NCBI GenBank assembly: GCA_003537645.1
Contig: DPRM01000058.1
Coordinates: 1-11,572, forward strand
Direction: 5' to 3'
From: Prolixibacteraceae bacterium
GTDB taxonomy: Bacteria; Bacteroidota; Bacteroidia; Bacteroidales; Prolixibacteraceae
Length of the DNA stretch: 11,572 bases
Shown here in pieces: positions 5,942 to 11,572 of the stretch. The position numbers and the translations under genes are program-made. The notes under the pieces were generated by a model. The model did no database searches, was not told where the DNA came from, and worked only from the letters and a program-made list of their open reading frames with translations. Within the stretch, counting starts at the first letter, position 1. Every line of letters begins with the position of its first letter.

Positions 5942-7594
5942 GTGTTAAAATCGCTGTCAATAAAAAATTATGCTCTCATCGATTCGCTGAATGTTGAATT
6001 TAGCAGTGATCTCAATATCCTTACCGGCGAAACCGGTGCTGGTAAATCTATTTTGCTGGGAGCAATCGGACTGATTATCGGACAGCGGGCAGATTTATCG
6101 GTTTTACGCGATAAATCGGAAAAATGTACTGCTGAAGGAATATTCGAGATCAGGAACTATGGACTTCAGGGTTTCTTTACTGAAAATGAACTCGACTATG
6201 AAGATGTGACGATTCTTCGCCGCGAAATTACTCCTTCAGGCAAATCAAGGGCATTTATAAACGACACTCCTGTCAATGTAAAAGTACTGCACGATCTGGG
6301 AATGAAACTGATTGATATTCACTCGCAGCATCAGAATCTTGAACTAAATGAAAAACATTACCAGCTTCGGTTGGTTGATTTGGTTGCCGGAAATGAAGAA
6401 CTGCTTAAGAAATACGCCGAAGTTTTCAGGAAATACCTTTCACTTCAGGAGGAGTTAAACAGAACCCTTTTATTATCTGCACAGTCGAAAAAGGATCTTG
6501 ATTATTTCGAATTCCAGTTTAAACAGCTGGCCGAGGCAAAATTGATTGAGAATGAGCAGGAAGTCTTGGAAATTCTACTCGAAAAACTTACCCATGCCGA
6601 AGAAATAAAAGCCATTTTTGGAAAGGCGAATCAGGTTCTTGCTGAAGATGACCATTCTGTTTTGGCTGTTTTGAAAGAAAATCTGAATAATCTTGGGAAA
6701 TTGCGGTCGATTCTCCCTGAGTCGGAGTTGATTTTTAACCGCCTTGAATCGGTTTACATCGAGTTGAAGGATATTGCAGCGGAGTCGTCGGTAATAGCTG
6801 ATAAAACAGAAAACGATCCTGATAAAATTGATCAGGTAAATCAGCGGCTCGACCTTATTTATACGCTTCAGCAAAAACACAGAGTAGCATCGGTGAGTGA
6901 GCTGCTGGAGATTCAGGCGGAGTTGAATGCCAAAATCGAACAGATTGGTTCGTACGAAATTGAAATTGAGCGGATTCAAAAAGGAATTTATGTACATAAA
7001 ACGACTTTGTCCGATTTGTCCGCGCAAATGAATAAACGACGAACTTCAGTGTCCCGTCAGATTGAAATGAAAGTGATTGAAGTATTGCAGAATTTAGGGA
7101 TTCCGAATGCTGCATTTAAACTGAAATTCGAAAAACTAAGTGATTTTTCAACTACTGGACTCGATGAAATCAGCTTCATGTTTTCGGCCAATAAAAGTCA
7201 GGAATTGCAGGAAATTGCAAAAGTTGCTTCAGGCGGTGAAATGTCGCGGTTAATGCTGGCTGTTAAAACTTTGATTACCGACACCAAATCGTTACCGACC
7301 ATTATTTTCGACGAAATAGATACCGGCGTTTCGGGCGAAGTGGCTGTTAAAATGGGTGTTATTCTGGCGCAGATGGCAGAAACAGTTCAGGTGCTGAATA
7401 TTACCCACTTACCGCAAATAGCGGCCAAAGGCCAGCATCATTACAAAGTATTTAAGTTCGATCAGAACGAACAAACTTATACCTCTATCCGGAAACTTAC
7501 TGACCAGGAAAGAATTGAAGAAATTGCCCAAATGCTAAGTGGCGACAACTTTTCGTCAACAGCGATGGAAACTGCCAAAGAATTGCTTCAGTAG
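5942..7594 (+). CDS. recN: DNA repair protein RecN
   Basis: SMC-like ATPase that acts early in double-strand break repair, tethering DNA ends and supporting RecA. The 550 residues match the usual length (about 553). Walker A GETGAGKS is at 29-36. Coiled-coil helices, with Glu/Lys-rich heptad-like sequence, run from about 150 to 370. The ABC signature SGGEMSR is at 430-436, and Walker B IIFDE at 454-458 is followed by IDTGVSG. NITHLPQIAA, with the switch histidine, comes next. The start is GTG (5942-5944), chosen because LKSLSIKNYALIDSLNVEF is the canonical RecN N-terminus. A 79-base gap separates it from DUF4835; it holds no TAnnTTTG box, so co-transcription is likely. No LexA-type operator was recognised. 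Confidence 0.97.
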   Translation: MLKSLSIKNYALIDSLNVEFSSDLNILTGETGAGKSILLGAIGLIIGQRADLSVLRDKSEKCTAEGIFEIRNYGLQGFFTENELDYEDVTILRREITPSGKSRAFINDTPVNVKVLHDLGMKLIDIHSQHQNLELNEKHYQLRLVDLVAGNEELLKKYAEVFRKYLSLQEELNRTLLLSAQSKKDLDYFEFQFKQLAEAKLIENEQEVLEILLEKLTHAEEIKAIFGKANQVLAEDDHSVLAVLKENLNNLGKLRSILPESELIFNRLESVYIELKDIAAESSVIADKTENDPDKIDQVNQRLDLIYTLQQKHRVASVSELLEIQAELNAKIEQIGSYEIEIERIQKGIYVHKTTLSDLSAQMNKRRTSVSRQIEMKVIEVLQNLGIPNAAFKLKFEKLSDFSTTGLDEISFMFSANKSQELQEIAKVASGGEMSRLMLAVKTLITDTKSLPTIIFDEIDTGVSGEVAVKMGVILAQMAETVQVLNITHLPQIAAKGQHHYKVFKFDQNEQTYTSIRKLTDQERIEEIAQMLSGDNFSSTAMETAKELLQ

Positions 7595-7597
7595 AAA

Positions 7598-7641
7598 AAT
7601 CATTTAGTTGCCTTTCTGCCAGGAATGACAACTAAATGATT
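7598..7641 (-). terminator. Terminator hairpin between convergent recN and the alcohol dehydrogenase
   Basis: Perfect 13-base inverted repeat (7598-7610 with 7629-7641) around an 18-base loop. On the minus strand the stem is followed by TTTTTC, so it fits as the terminator of the 7658-8812 gene. On the plus strand it starts 4 bases after the recN stop but has no T-run after it, so it would be a weaker or Rho-assisted end for recN. It probably insulates both transcripts. Confidence 0.65.
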
Positions 7642-7657
7642 ATTGAAAGGTTTGCTA

Positions 7658-8812
7658 TTATAGCCTGTCTTCAAGGATTAATCGAATTTCGTCAGGTCCA
7701 AGGTTAGCCTTTTCGCCAATTTTAAAACCACGTTTTTTGAATCGTGTACATATTTTGTCGATGGTGTCTGTTGAAACTCCATAATCGGGTAATTTGGTTG
7801 GGATCCCAACTGATTCAAAGAATTCCTTTGTTTTCTGAATTGTTTTGTCAATTCTTTCGTCAGCATTTCCTTCAGTAATACCCCAAACTCGTTTGCCCAA
7901 TTGCAGTATTTTGTCTTTTTTCTGAACACGGTTAATGTGCATTACTCCCGGCAATACAATTGCGAGTGTGCGTGCATGGTCAATTCCGTGATAAGCAGTC
8001 AGTTCGTGGCCAATCATGTGAGTTGCCCAATCCTGAGGAACTCCAACCGCAATTAGTCCATTCAGCGCCATGGTTGCACTCCACATAAAATTGGCTGCGG
8101 CTTCGTAATCAGTTCTGTTAGCCATTACTTTTGGGCCTTCTTCAACCAGGGTTGTCAAAATACTTTCTGCAAACCGATCCTGAATAGGTGAATTGACCGG
8201 GTATGTCAGGTATTGTTCAATAACATGGATAAACGCATCAACAATACCATTGGCAACCTGCGTGTCGGGTAGCGAGAAGATTACTTCGGGATCGAGAATA
8301 GAAAATACCGGCATTACCTTTTGCGAAGCGAACGAAAGTTTTTCAGTTGTTTCAACTCTTGTAACTACTGCATTTCCATTCATTTCCGAGCCTGTTGCCG
8401 GCAAAGTCAGAACTGCTCCAATCGGTACAGCATCTAAAACCGGCGATTGTCTTGATAAAATCTGCCAGGGATCGCCTTTTTGAAAGCAGGCTGCAGCAGC
8501 AATAAATTTTGTGCCATCGAGTACCGAGCCTCCTCCTACCGAGAGAAGAAAAGTTATGTTTTCATTTTTAACAATTTCCACCGCCTTCATGAGGGTTTCG
8601 TAGTGTGGGTTTGGTTCAATCCCTCCAAATTCGATCATGTCAAAGCCTTTTACAGATGCTTTAACCTGATCATAAACACCGTTCTTAAAAATGCTTCCTC
8701 CACCGTAAGTCAAGAGTATTTTTGCACCTTCAGGAATATTTTCCCCCAGTTTGTTGATTTCACCTTTACCAAAAATGATTTTTACAGGATTTTGATATTC
8801 GAAATTGTTCAT
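7658..8812 (-). CDS. yqhD: Iron-containing alcohol dehydrogenase, YqhD type (NADPH-dependent aldehyde reductase)
   Basis: Group III metal-dependent dehydrogenase that likely reduces short-chain and toxic aldehydes to alcohols with NADPH in the cytoplasm. The 384 residues match E. coli YqhD (387) in length and layout. GGGS at 37-40 in the N-terminal Rossmann-like domain is the YqhD-type nucleotide loop, where Ser40 favours NADPH over NADH. GGGSVLDGTK at 93-102 and TLPATGSE at 136-143 follow. The metal ligands can be assigned as D192 and H196 (VDAFIHVIEQY), H265 (DWATHM) and H279 (GIDHAR). I start at the ATG at 8810-8812 (MNNFEYQNPVKIIFGKGEI); a TTG ten codons upstream extends the frame but adds lysine-rich residues absent from the family. 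No convincing -7 box was found upstream. The in vivo substrate is unknown. Confidence 0.9.
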   Translation of the reverse strand: MNNFEYQNPVKIIFGKGEINKLGENIPEGAKILLTYGGGSIFKNGVYDQVKASVKGFDMIEFGGIEPNPHYETLMKAVEIVKNENITFLLSVGGGSVLDGTKFIAAAACFQKGDPWQILSRQSPVLDAVPIGAVLTLPATGSEMNGNAVVTRVETTEKLSFASQKVMPVFSILDPEVIFSLPDTQVANGIVDAFIHVIEQYLTYPVNSPIQDRFAESILTTLVEEGPKVMANRTDYEAAANFMWSATMALNGLIAVGVPQDWATHMIGHELTAYHGIDHARTLAIVLPGVMHINRVQKKDKILQLGKRVWGITEGNADERIDKTIQKTKEFFESVGIPTKLPDYGVSTDTIDKICTRFKKRGFKIGEKANLGPDEIRLILEDRL

Positions 8813-8905
8813 ATTCAATATTTTAAATTTTTTAATTTGCAAGTCATAAAAATACCTATATTTCCGAAATATGTGTTTTATTATCTGTTAATAAATTTTA
8901 AGGCT

Positions 8906-8913
8906 TATTTTTG
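8906..8913 (+). promoter_or_regulatory. Possible -7 promoter element for the 8929 membrane protein gene
   Basis: TATTTTTG fits TAnnTTTG and lies 15 bases before the ATG at 8929, giving a leader of about 10 bases. No TTTG occurs at the -33 distance. An A9 run follows directly (8915-8923). Moderate support only, as the region is AT-rich. Confidence 0.4.
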
Positions 8914-8928
8914 CAAAAAAAAACTCTG

Positions 8929-9519
8929 ATGAACAATCCTGATACAGCTGCACCGCATGGTTTTTATGAAAGATACCTGACTTTTTCGGATAGCCAGATA
9001 AAAGAAATATTGAGAAATCATAAGAATTATCAGGAAGCAGCTGTTAATGCGGCAGTTAAAATTGCCATCGAGCGCCAACTGATTCATTCGGAGCAGGATT
9101 TGCTGGCACCCGAATATCAATATCAACCAGCTTTTAGCAGGACGATTTTTCCGGTCATAACCGACGAATATCAGCATAAGAAATTAGTAGCAAGTATTTT
9201 TCGAATCTTGTTTTTGCTTGCGATAGTTCCAATTGTTTTTGGAGCCCTTAAGTTTTCTGAAGGTCAATTAGATATGAGCTATCTTGGATTTGGGTCAGGT
9301 TTTCTGTGGGCTTTTCTTACTTTTTTGTTGCAAAAAACCGGAAAAGTAGCTTTTCTATTTTTTATGATCTTCCTTGTCGTTTCTGTATTTTTTGGATTCG
9401 GCTACCGACTTATACTTCAGGAAATATTTCTGGCGTTTGATGTGCTTATTCTTATTGTGGGAACGCTTTTGCCTTTATACTTCCTTTTTTACCTGAAGAA
9501 ACTTCAATCAAAACCATAA
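8929..9519 (+). CDS. Small integral membrane protein, four predicted helices, function unknown
   Basis: The 196-residue protein starts with a soluble helical region (about 12-60) reading YLTFSDSQIKEILRNHKNYQ then EAAVNAAVKIAIERQLI. This resembles a short motif I recall from Bacteroidota membrane proteins, with a Ser/Asp-led helix, a Tyr and an Ala-rich helix ending in ER-L. Four hydrophobic segments follow at about 86-108, 118-134, 139-158 and 166-188, with a basic tail KKLQSKP. No catalytic residues are recognisable. A frame extension to a TTG at 8911 exists, but that codon lies inside the predicted -7 box, so I use the ATG at 8929. It is divergent from the alcohol dehydrogenase and followed by 142 bases before the GIN-domain gene. 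I do not recognise a named family. Confidence 0.72.
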   Translation: MNNPDTAAPHGFYERYLTFSDSQIKEILRNHKNYQEAAVNAAVKIAIERQLIHSEQDLLAPEYQYQPAFSRTIFPVITDEYQHKKLVASIFRILFLLAIVPIVFGALKFSEGQLDMSYLGFGSGFLWAFLTFLLQKTGKVAFLFFMIFLVVSVFFGFGYRLILQEIFLAFDVLILIVGTLLPLYFLFYLKKLQSKP

Positions 9520-9588
9520 CTTTAAATGCAAACTCTTAATTCAGTTAATCCTTACTATTTCCGTTTCACCTAAAGAAATCGGTCATTC

Positions 9589-9617
9589 GTCGATAAGAAA
9601 ATCGATTCGACATTTTT
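9589..9617 (+). terminator. Weak candidate terminator after the 8929 gene
   Basis: GTCGA (9589-9593) can pair with TCGAC (9607-9611), or TCGAT (9590-9594) with ATCGA (9601-9605), followed by ATTTTTG. The stem is only 5 bases and the two pairings exclude each other, so this is tentative. Confidence 0.3.
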
Positions 9618-9623
9618 GTGAGC

Positions 9624-9631
9624 TAGTTTTG
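9624..9631 (+). promoter_or_regulatory. Possible -7 promoter element for the GIN-domain gene
   Basis: TAGTTTTG fits TAnnTTTG and would start transcription about 24 bases before the ATG at 9662. No -33 TTTG at the usual spacing; a TTTTTG lies only 5 bases upstream. Confidence 0.35.
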
Positions 9632-9661
9632 GTTCAGAAAATAACTTAAAAAACTACTCCT

Positions 9662-10381
9662 ATGTTTCTTCTTCGGATTGGATCAATAATTTTTGCCCTT
9701 GGGTTGCTTGTAAGCAAGCTTTTTGCAGTCCCGGTAATGCCGGTTACCGAACCATGGGACGATACTGATACCCGGACTTATAAGGTTCAGCCATTTACTA
9801 AAATTTATCTTGAAGGCGGTTATAAGGTAATTCTCGAGCAGGGCAGTCAATCCGGATTGCGAATTAAAACCGATGAAGAAAATTTCCAGTATATCGATGT
9901 TCAATCCGATTCCGAATCGCTTAGTCTGAAGATTAAAAAGCAGCATTTCGACTTCGACCAGCTGGTTTTATACATTACGTTTAAAGACCTTGATAAATTA
10001 GTAATTCAGGGCGGAATAAGTCTGGAGACAAAAGGTTACGTTGATCTGAAGGATTTTTACCTGCGGGTTGAAGGTGGTGCAAATGTCGAAATGAATATGA
10101 AAGCCCAATCGTTAAAAGTAATTGGCGAAGGAGGCGTAAAATTCGAGTTTAACGGAATTGTTGATGAATTGAATGCATCCATTTCAGGAGCCGGTTATCT
10201 TAACGCCATCGATCTGAAAACCAAACGTACCGATTGCAGGATTGAAGGTGTTGGCGCTGCCAGTGTTTATGCAACCGAGTCGTTGAATGCAACTATTACC
10301 GGAGTTGGAAAAATAAGATATAAAGGTGATCCTAAAGTGTTTAAAAAAGTAGAAGGTATTGGTTTAGTTTCTCGTGATTAG
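9662..10381 (+). CDS. Secreted GIN-domain (DUF2807) protein
   Basis: The 239-residue protein has a signal peptide (MFLLR, hydrophobic core 6-19, likely cleavage near LFA at 20-22) and then a single putative auto-transporter adhesin head GIN domain, DUF2807, from about 40 to 232. The domain begins with the usual pattern FTKIYLEGGYKVILEQGSQSGLRIKTDE (45-72) and continues in short strands with repeating Gly and Asn turns (VEGGANVEM, IGEGGVKFEF, ISGAGYLNAIDL, IEGVGAASVYA, ITGVGKIRYKG), consistent with a beta-helix-like fold. There is no membrane anchor or lipobox, so it is expected to be periplasmic or surface-located. DUF2807 proteins are common in Bacteroidota and mostly uncharacterised; adhesion is only suggested by the family name. 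Its own terminator lies downstream. Confidence 0.85.
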   Translation: MFLLRIGSIIFALGLLVSKLFAVPVMPVTEPWDDTDTRTYKVQPFTKIYLEGGYKVILEQGSQSGLRIKTDEENFQYIDVQSDSESLSLKIKKQHFDFDQLVLYITFKDLDKLVIQGGISLETKGYVDLKDFYLRVEGGANVEMNMKAQSLKVIGEGGVKFEFNGIVDELNASISGAGYLNAIDLKTKRTDCRIEGVGAASVYATESLNATITGVGKIRYKGDPKVFKKVEGIGLVSRD

Positions 10382-10402
10382 TATTTTATTGGGTTTATTA
10401 TT

Positions 10403-10434
10403 AAGGGGTTGTCTGTTTCAGATGACCCTTTTTT
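10403..10434 (+). terminator. Rho-independent terminator of the GIN-domain gene
   Basis: AAGGGG at 10403-10408 through TCTG pairs with CAGATGACCCTT (10419-10430), giving about 12 pairs with one bulged G and two G-U pairs, a three-base TTT loop, and a T-run at 10429-10434. It lies 21 bases after the stop codon and ends the transcript before the folE leader. Confidence 0.68.
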
Positions 10435-10550
10435 ATTTGGTGCACTCAAGGCTTGAAATTGAACCAATTCGGTATTGAGCTGTTTAGTTAATCTCTGATC
10501 AAAACAGATTTGTTTTATTTATTTTGAAATTTTTAGTATTTGTAAGTATC

Positions 10551-10569
10551 TGTTAGTCAGGTGTTAGTC
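10551..10569 (+). repeat. Tandem TGTTAGTC direct repeat, 11-base period
   Basis: TGTTAGTC occurs at 10551-10558 and again at 10562-10569, a spacing of one helical turn. Such phasing is common in activator sites. No other copy was seen in the upstream region of folE. Confidence 0.5.
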
Positions 10570-10585
10570 GAAATTATATCGAAAC

Positions 10586-10619
10586 ATGTTTAAGCAAAAT
10601 TAAAAATGTTTAAACAAAA
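10586..10619 (+). promoter_or_regulatory. Paired ATGTTTAARCAAAA boxes, candidate operator of folE
   Basis: A 14-base element occurs at 10586-10599 and 10606-10619, 20 bases apart, with 13 of 14 bases identical. The second copy contains the perfect palindrome TGTTTAAACA; the first has one change (TGTTTAAGCA). Spacing near two helical turns and palindromic cores suggest cooperative binding of a dimeric regulator. No regulator gene is in the window, so its identity is open. Confidence 0.5.
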
Positions 10620-10658
10620 ATGGATTGTGACGGTTCTAATACCAGAAACAATTTTAAA

Positions 10659-10665
10659 AGGGAGG
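10659..10665 (+). promoter_or_regulatory. Strong Shine-Dalgarno of folE
   Basis: AGGGAGG lies 7 bases before the ATG at 10673. It fixes the folE start and stands out in a window where most genes have no such site. Confidence 0.75.
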
Positions 10666-10672
10666 ATTCAAT

Positions 10673-11404
10673 ATGAAAGTCAATGGGTTTTTAAAAACGC
10701 AAACTGCAAAACCAAAATATAACGGATCAAGTTTGCCTCGAAATAATGATCACAATGGTCATGATCTGATCGGTGATAACCATGTAGCCACATCGCTTGA
10801 GACGCCAATGCGCGATGACGCTTTTTTGCTTAGCGATGAGCAAAAAATCCTGCTGATTGAAGATAAGTTCAGGGAGATTATGAATGTTCTAGGACTCGAC
10901 TTAAATGACGATAGTTTAAACGGAACTCCTCACCGAGTTGCTAAAATGTTTGTAAAGGAGATTTTTTCGGGTTTAAATCCTGAAAACAGTCCAAAAATTT
11001 CGGTATTTGAAAATAAGTTCAAATATGGCGAAATGCTGGTCGAAAAAAATATAAACATGAATTCAACCTGTGAACATCACTTTTTACCTATTGTTGGAAA
11101 GGCTCACGTGGCATACATTTCAAGCGGTCAGGTAATCGGACTTTCAAAAATTAATCGTGTAGTCGATTATTTTGCCCGTCGTCCGCAGGTTCAGGAACGG
11201 TTAACAGTGCAGATTGCCAATGAGCTAAAACGTATATTAAAAACTGAAGATGTGGCAGTTGTAATAGATGCAAAACATCTTTGCGTTTCGTCGCGTGGAA
11301 TTCAGGATGAAAGCAGCTCGACAATTACTGCTGAATACGGTGGCGTATTTAAAGATCCGCATCGTAAAGAAGAGTTTTTAAAGTATTTATCTCTTGATAT
11401 TTAG
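10673..11404 (+). CDS. folE: GTP cyclohydrolase I
   Basis: Converts GTP to 7,8-dihydroneopterin triphosphate and formate, the entry step to folate and other pterins. The 243 residues carry all the expected sites. The zinc ligands are C133 and H136 in STCEHHFLP and C204 in AKHLCVSSRG, corresponding to C110, H113 and C181 of E. coli. The catalytic histidines are H135 and H202. GTPHRVAKMFVKEIFSGL at 84-101 and IGLSKINRVVDYFARRPQVQERLT at 155-178 are family signatures. Residues 1-30 form a polar, Asn-rich extension before DLIGDNHVATS; it looks disordered, and the Shine-Dalgarno supports that it is translated. The gene has an unusual upstream region and a terminator just downstream. No other pterin or light-response gene is visible here to say which pathway it serves. 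Confidence 0.97.
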   Translation: MKVNGFLKTQTAKPKYNGSSLPRNNDHNGHDLIGDNHVATSLETPMRDDAFLLSDEQKILLIEDKFREIMNVLGLDLNDDSLNGTPHRVAKMFVKEIFSGLNPENSPKISVFENKFKYGEMLVEKNINMNSTCEHHFLPIVGKAHVAYISSGQVIGLSKINRVVDYFARRPQVQERLTVQIANELKRILKTEDVAVVIDAKHLCVSSRGIQDESSSTITAEYGGVFKDPHRKEEFLKYLSLDI

Positions 11405-11474
11405 CCGCATTAAAAAGATAAGCAATTGAATATTTGGGTGGTTGTATAATTTATTACAAAACGGAGAAACAGAT

Positions 11475-11509
11475 GAAGAAGCCTTTCGAAAGATTGGCTT
11501 TTTTATTTT
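11475..11509 (+). terminator. Rho-independent terminator after folE
   Basis: GAAGAAGCC (11475-11483) pairs with GGCTTTTTT (11496-11504) using two G-U pairs. Inside, TC-GAAA-GA can close a GNRA tetraloop across a small T-T internal loop. The T-rich run continues to 11509. It starts 70 bases after the folE stop. The same bases also encode a 21-codon ORF (11473-11538), which is probably coincidental. Confidence 0.65.
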
Positions 11510-11550
11510 GTATAGTTTTTTCGTTCATTTGCGCATAAATAACAGATAAA

Positions 11551-11572
11551 ATGGACGGAAGAAAACGATCGG
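11551..11572 (+). CDS. Possible start of a downstream gene, cut by window edge
   Basis: An ATG at 11551 opens a frame (MDGRKRS) that runs off the window after 7 codons. Upstream, TTCATTTG (11524-11531) differs by one base from TAnnTTTG and would start transcription about 13 bases before the ATG. Too short to identify; included because its position after a terminator suits a new transcription unit. Confidence 0.3.

Larger units (their letters stand above)
10382..10672 (+). other. Long folE upstream region
   Basis: The 291 bases contain no plausible gene. After the terminator (10403-10434) come an AT-rich stretch, two pairs of direct repeats (10551-10569 and 10586-10619) and a Shine-Dalgarno at 10659-10665. 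I found no exact TAnnTTTG box here; the closest are single-mismatch forms such as CAGATTTG near 10505 and TTATTTTG near 10518. This suggests that folE uses an activator-dependent or alternative sigma promoter. No riboswitch fold was recognised. Confidence 0.5.

Noticed and set aside
6575..7115. Long minus-strand frames (150 and 86 codons) opposite recN
   Set aside because: They sit inside the RecN coding region, which has complete motifs at both ends; the antisense peptides look like shadow translation.
8813..8842. N-terminal extension of the alcohol dehydrogenase from a TTG codon
   Set aside because: Adds MQIKKFKILN before the family-typical start MNNFEYQNPV; the downstream ATG gives the normal length and cofactor-loop numbering.
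8911..8928. N-terminal extension of the 8929 membrane protein from a TTG codon
   Set aside because: The TTG lies inside the predicted -7 box and reads through the A-run; the ATG at 8929 is simpler.
8193..8929. Plus-strand frames of 96 and 149 codons opposite the alcohol dehydrogenase
   Set aside because: Antisense to a gene with all four metal ligands and the cofactor loop in place; no start signals or family features.
1..11572. Mobile element, CRISPR array, toxin-antitoxin or phage-defence system
   Set aside because: Looked for and not found: no transposase or integrase, no spaced repeat array, no nuclease or toxin-like pair; gene content is core chromosome.

Overview
The window looks like a Bacteroidota chromosome, most likely class Bacteroidia; a Marinilabiliales or Prolixibacteraceae-like organism is my inference. 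The reasons are a moderately low G+C; upstream elements of the Bacteroidota vegetative type (-7 TAnnTTTG, sometimes with -33 TTTG); few Shine-Dalgarno sequences; and the gene run bamD - rpoZ-like omega - coaBC - DUF4835 - recN, which I recall as a conserved block in this phylum. It is mostly core chromosome. I see no transposase, integrase, CRISPR array, phage gene or defence system.

Layout. 1-751 (minus): start of the respiratory complex I operon, nuoA followed by nuoB, which is cut by the window edge; a good promoter lies at 792-821. 1001-1073 (minus): tRNA-Thr(CGU). 1139-2386 (minus): an alpha-oxoamine synthase, probably the first step of sphingolipid or sulfonolipid base synthesis, with its own promoter (2414-2444) and terminator (1095-1130). 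2541-7594 (plus): the five-gene block of BamD lipoprotein, RNA polymerase omega, CoaBC, a secreted DUF4835 protein and RecN, with short gaps suggesting one transcript. 7598-7641: terminator hairpin between convergent genes. 7658-8812 (minus): YqhD-type iron-dependent alcohol dehydrogenase. 8929-9519 (plus): small four-helix membrane protein. 9662-10381 (plus): secreted GIN-domain (DUF2807) protein with a terminator after it. 10382-10672: a 291-bp regulatory gap with two pairs of direct repeats and an unusually strong Shine-Dalgarno sequence. 10673-11404 (plus): folE, GTP cyclohydrolase I, followed by a terminator that overlaps a 21-codon ORF. A further reading frame may open at 11551.

The genes serve housekeeping roles: respiration, envelope lipid and outer-membrane assembly, CoA supply, transcription, DNA repair, aldehyde detoxification and pterin synthesis. 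I did not find a clearly new multi-gene system. The best leads are the A11 run at the CoaC/CoaB domain junction, where a slip in either direction gives an immediate stop; the repeat-rich folE leader; Asp and Ser at two expected CoaC active-site positions; and the unresolved substrate of the alpha-oxoamine synthase.
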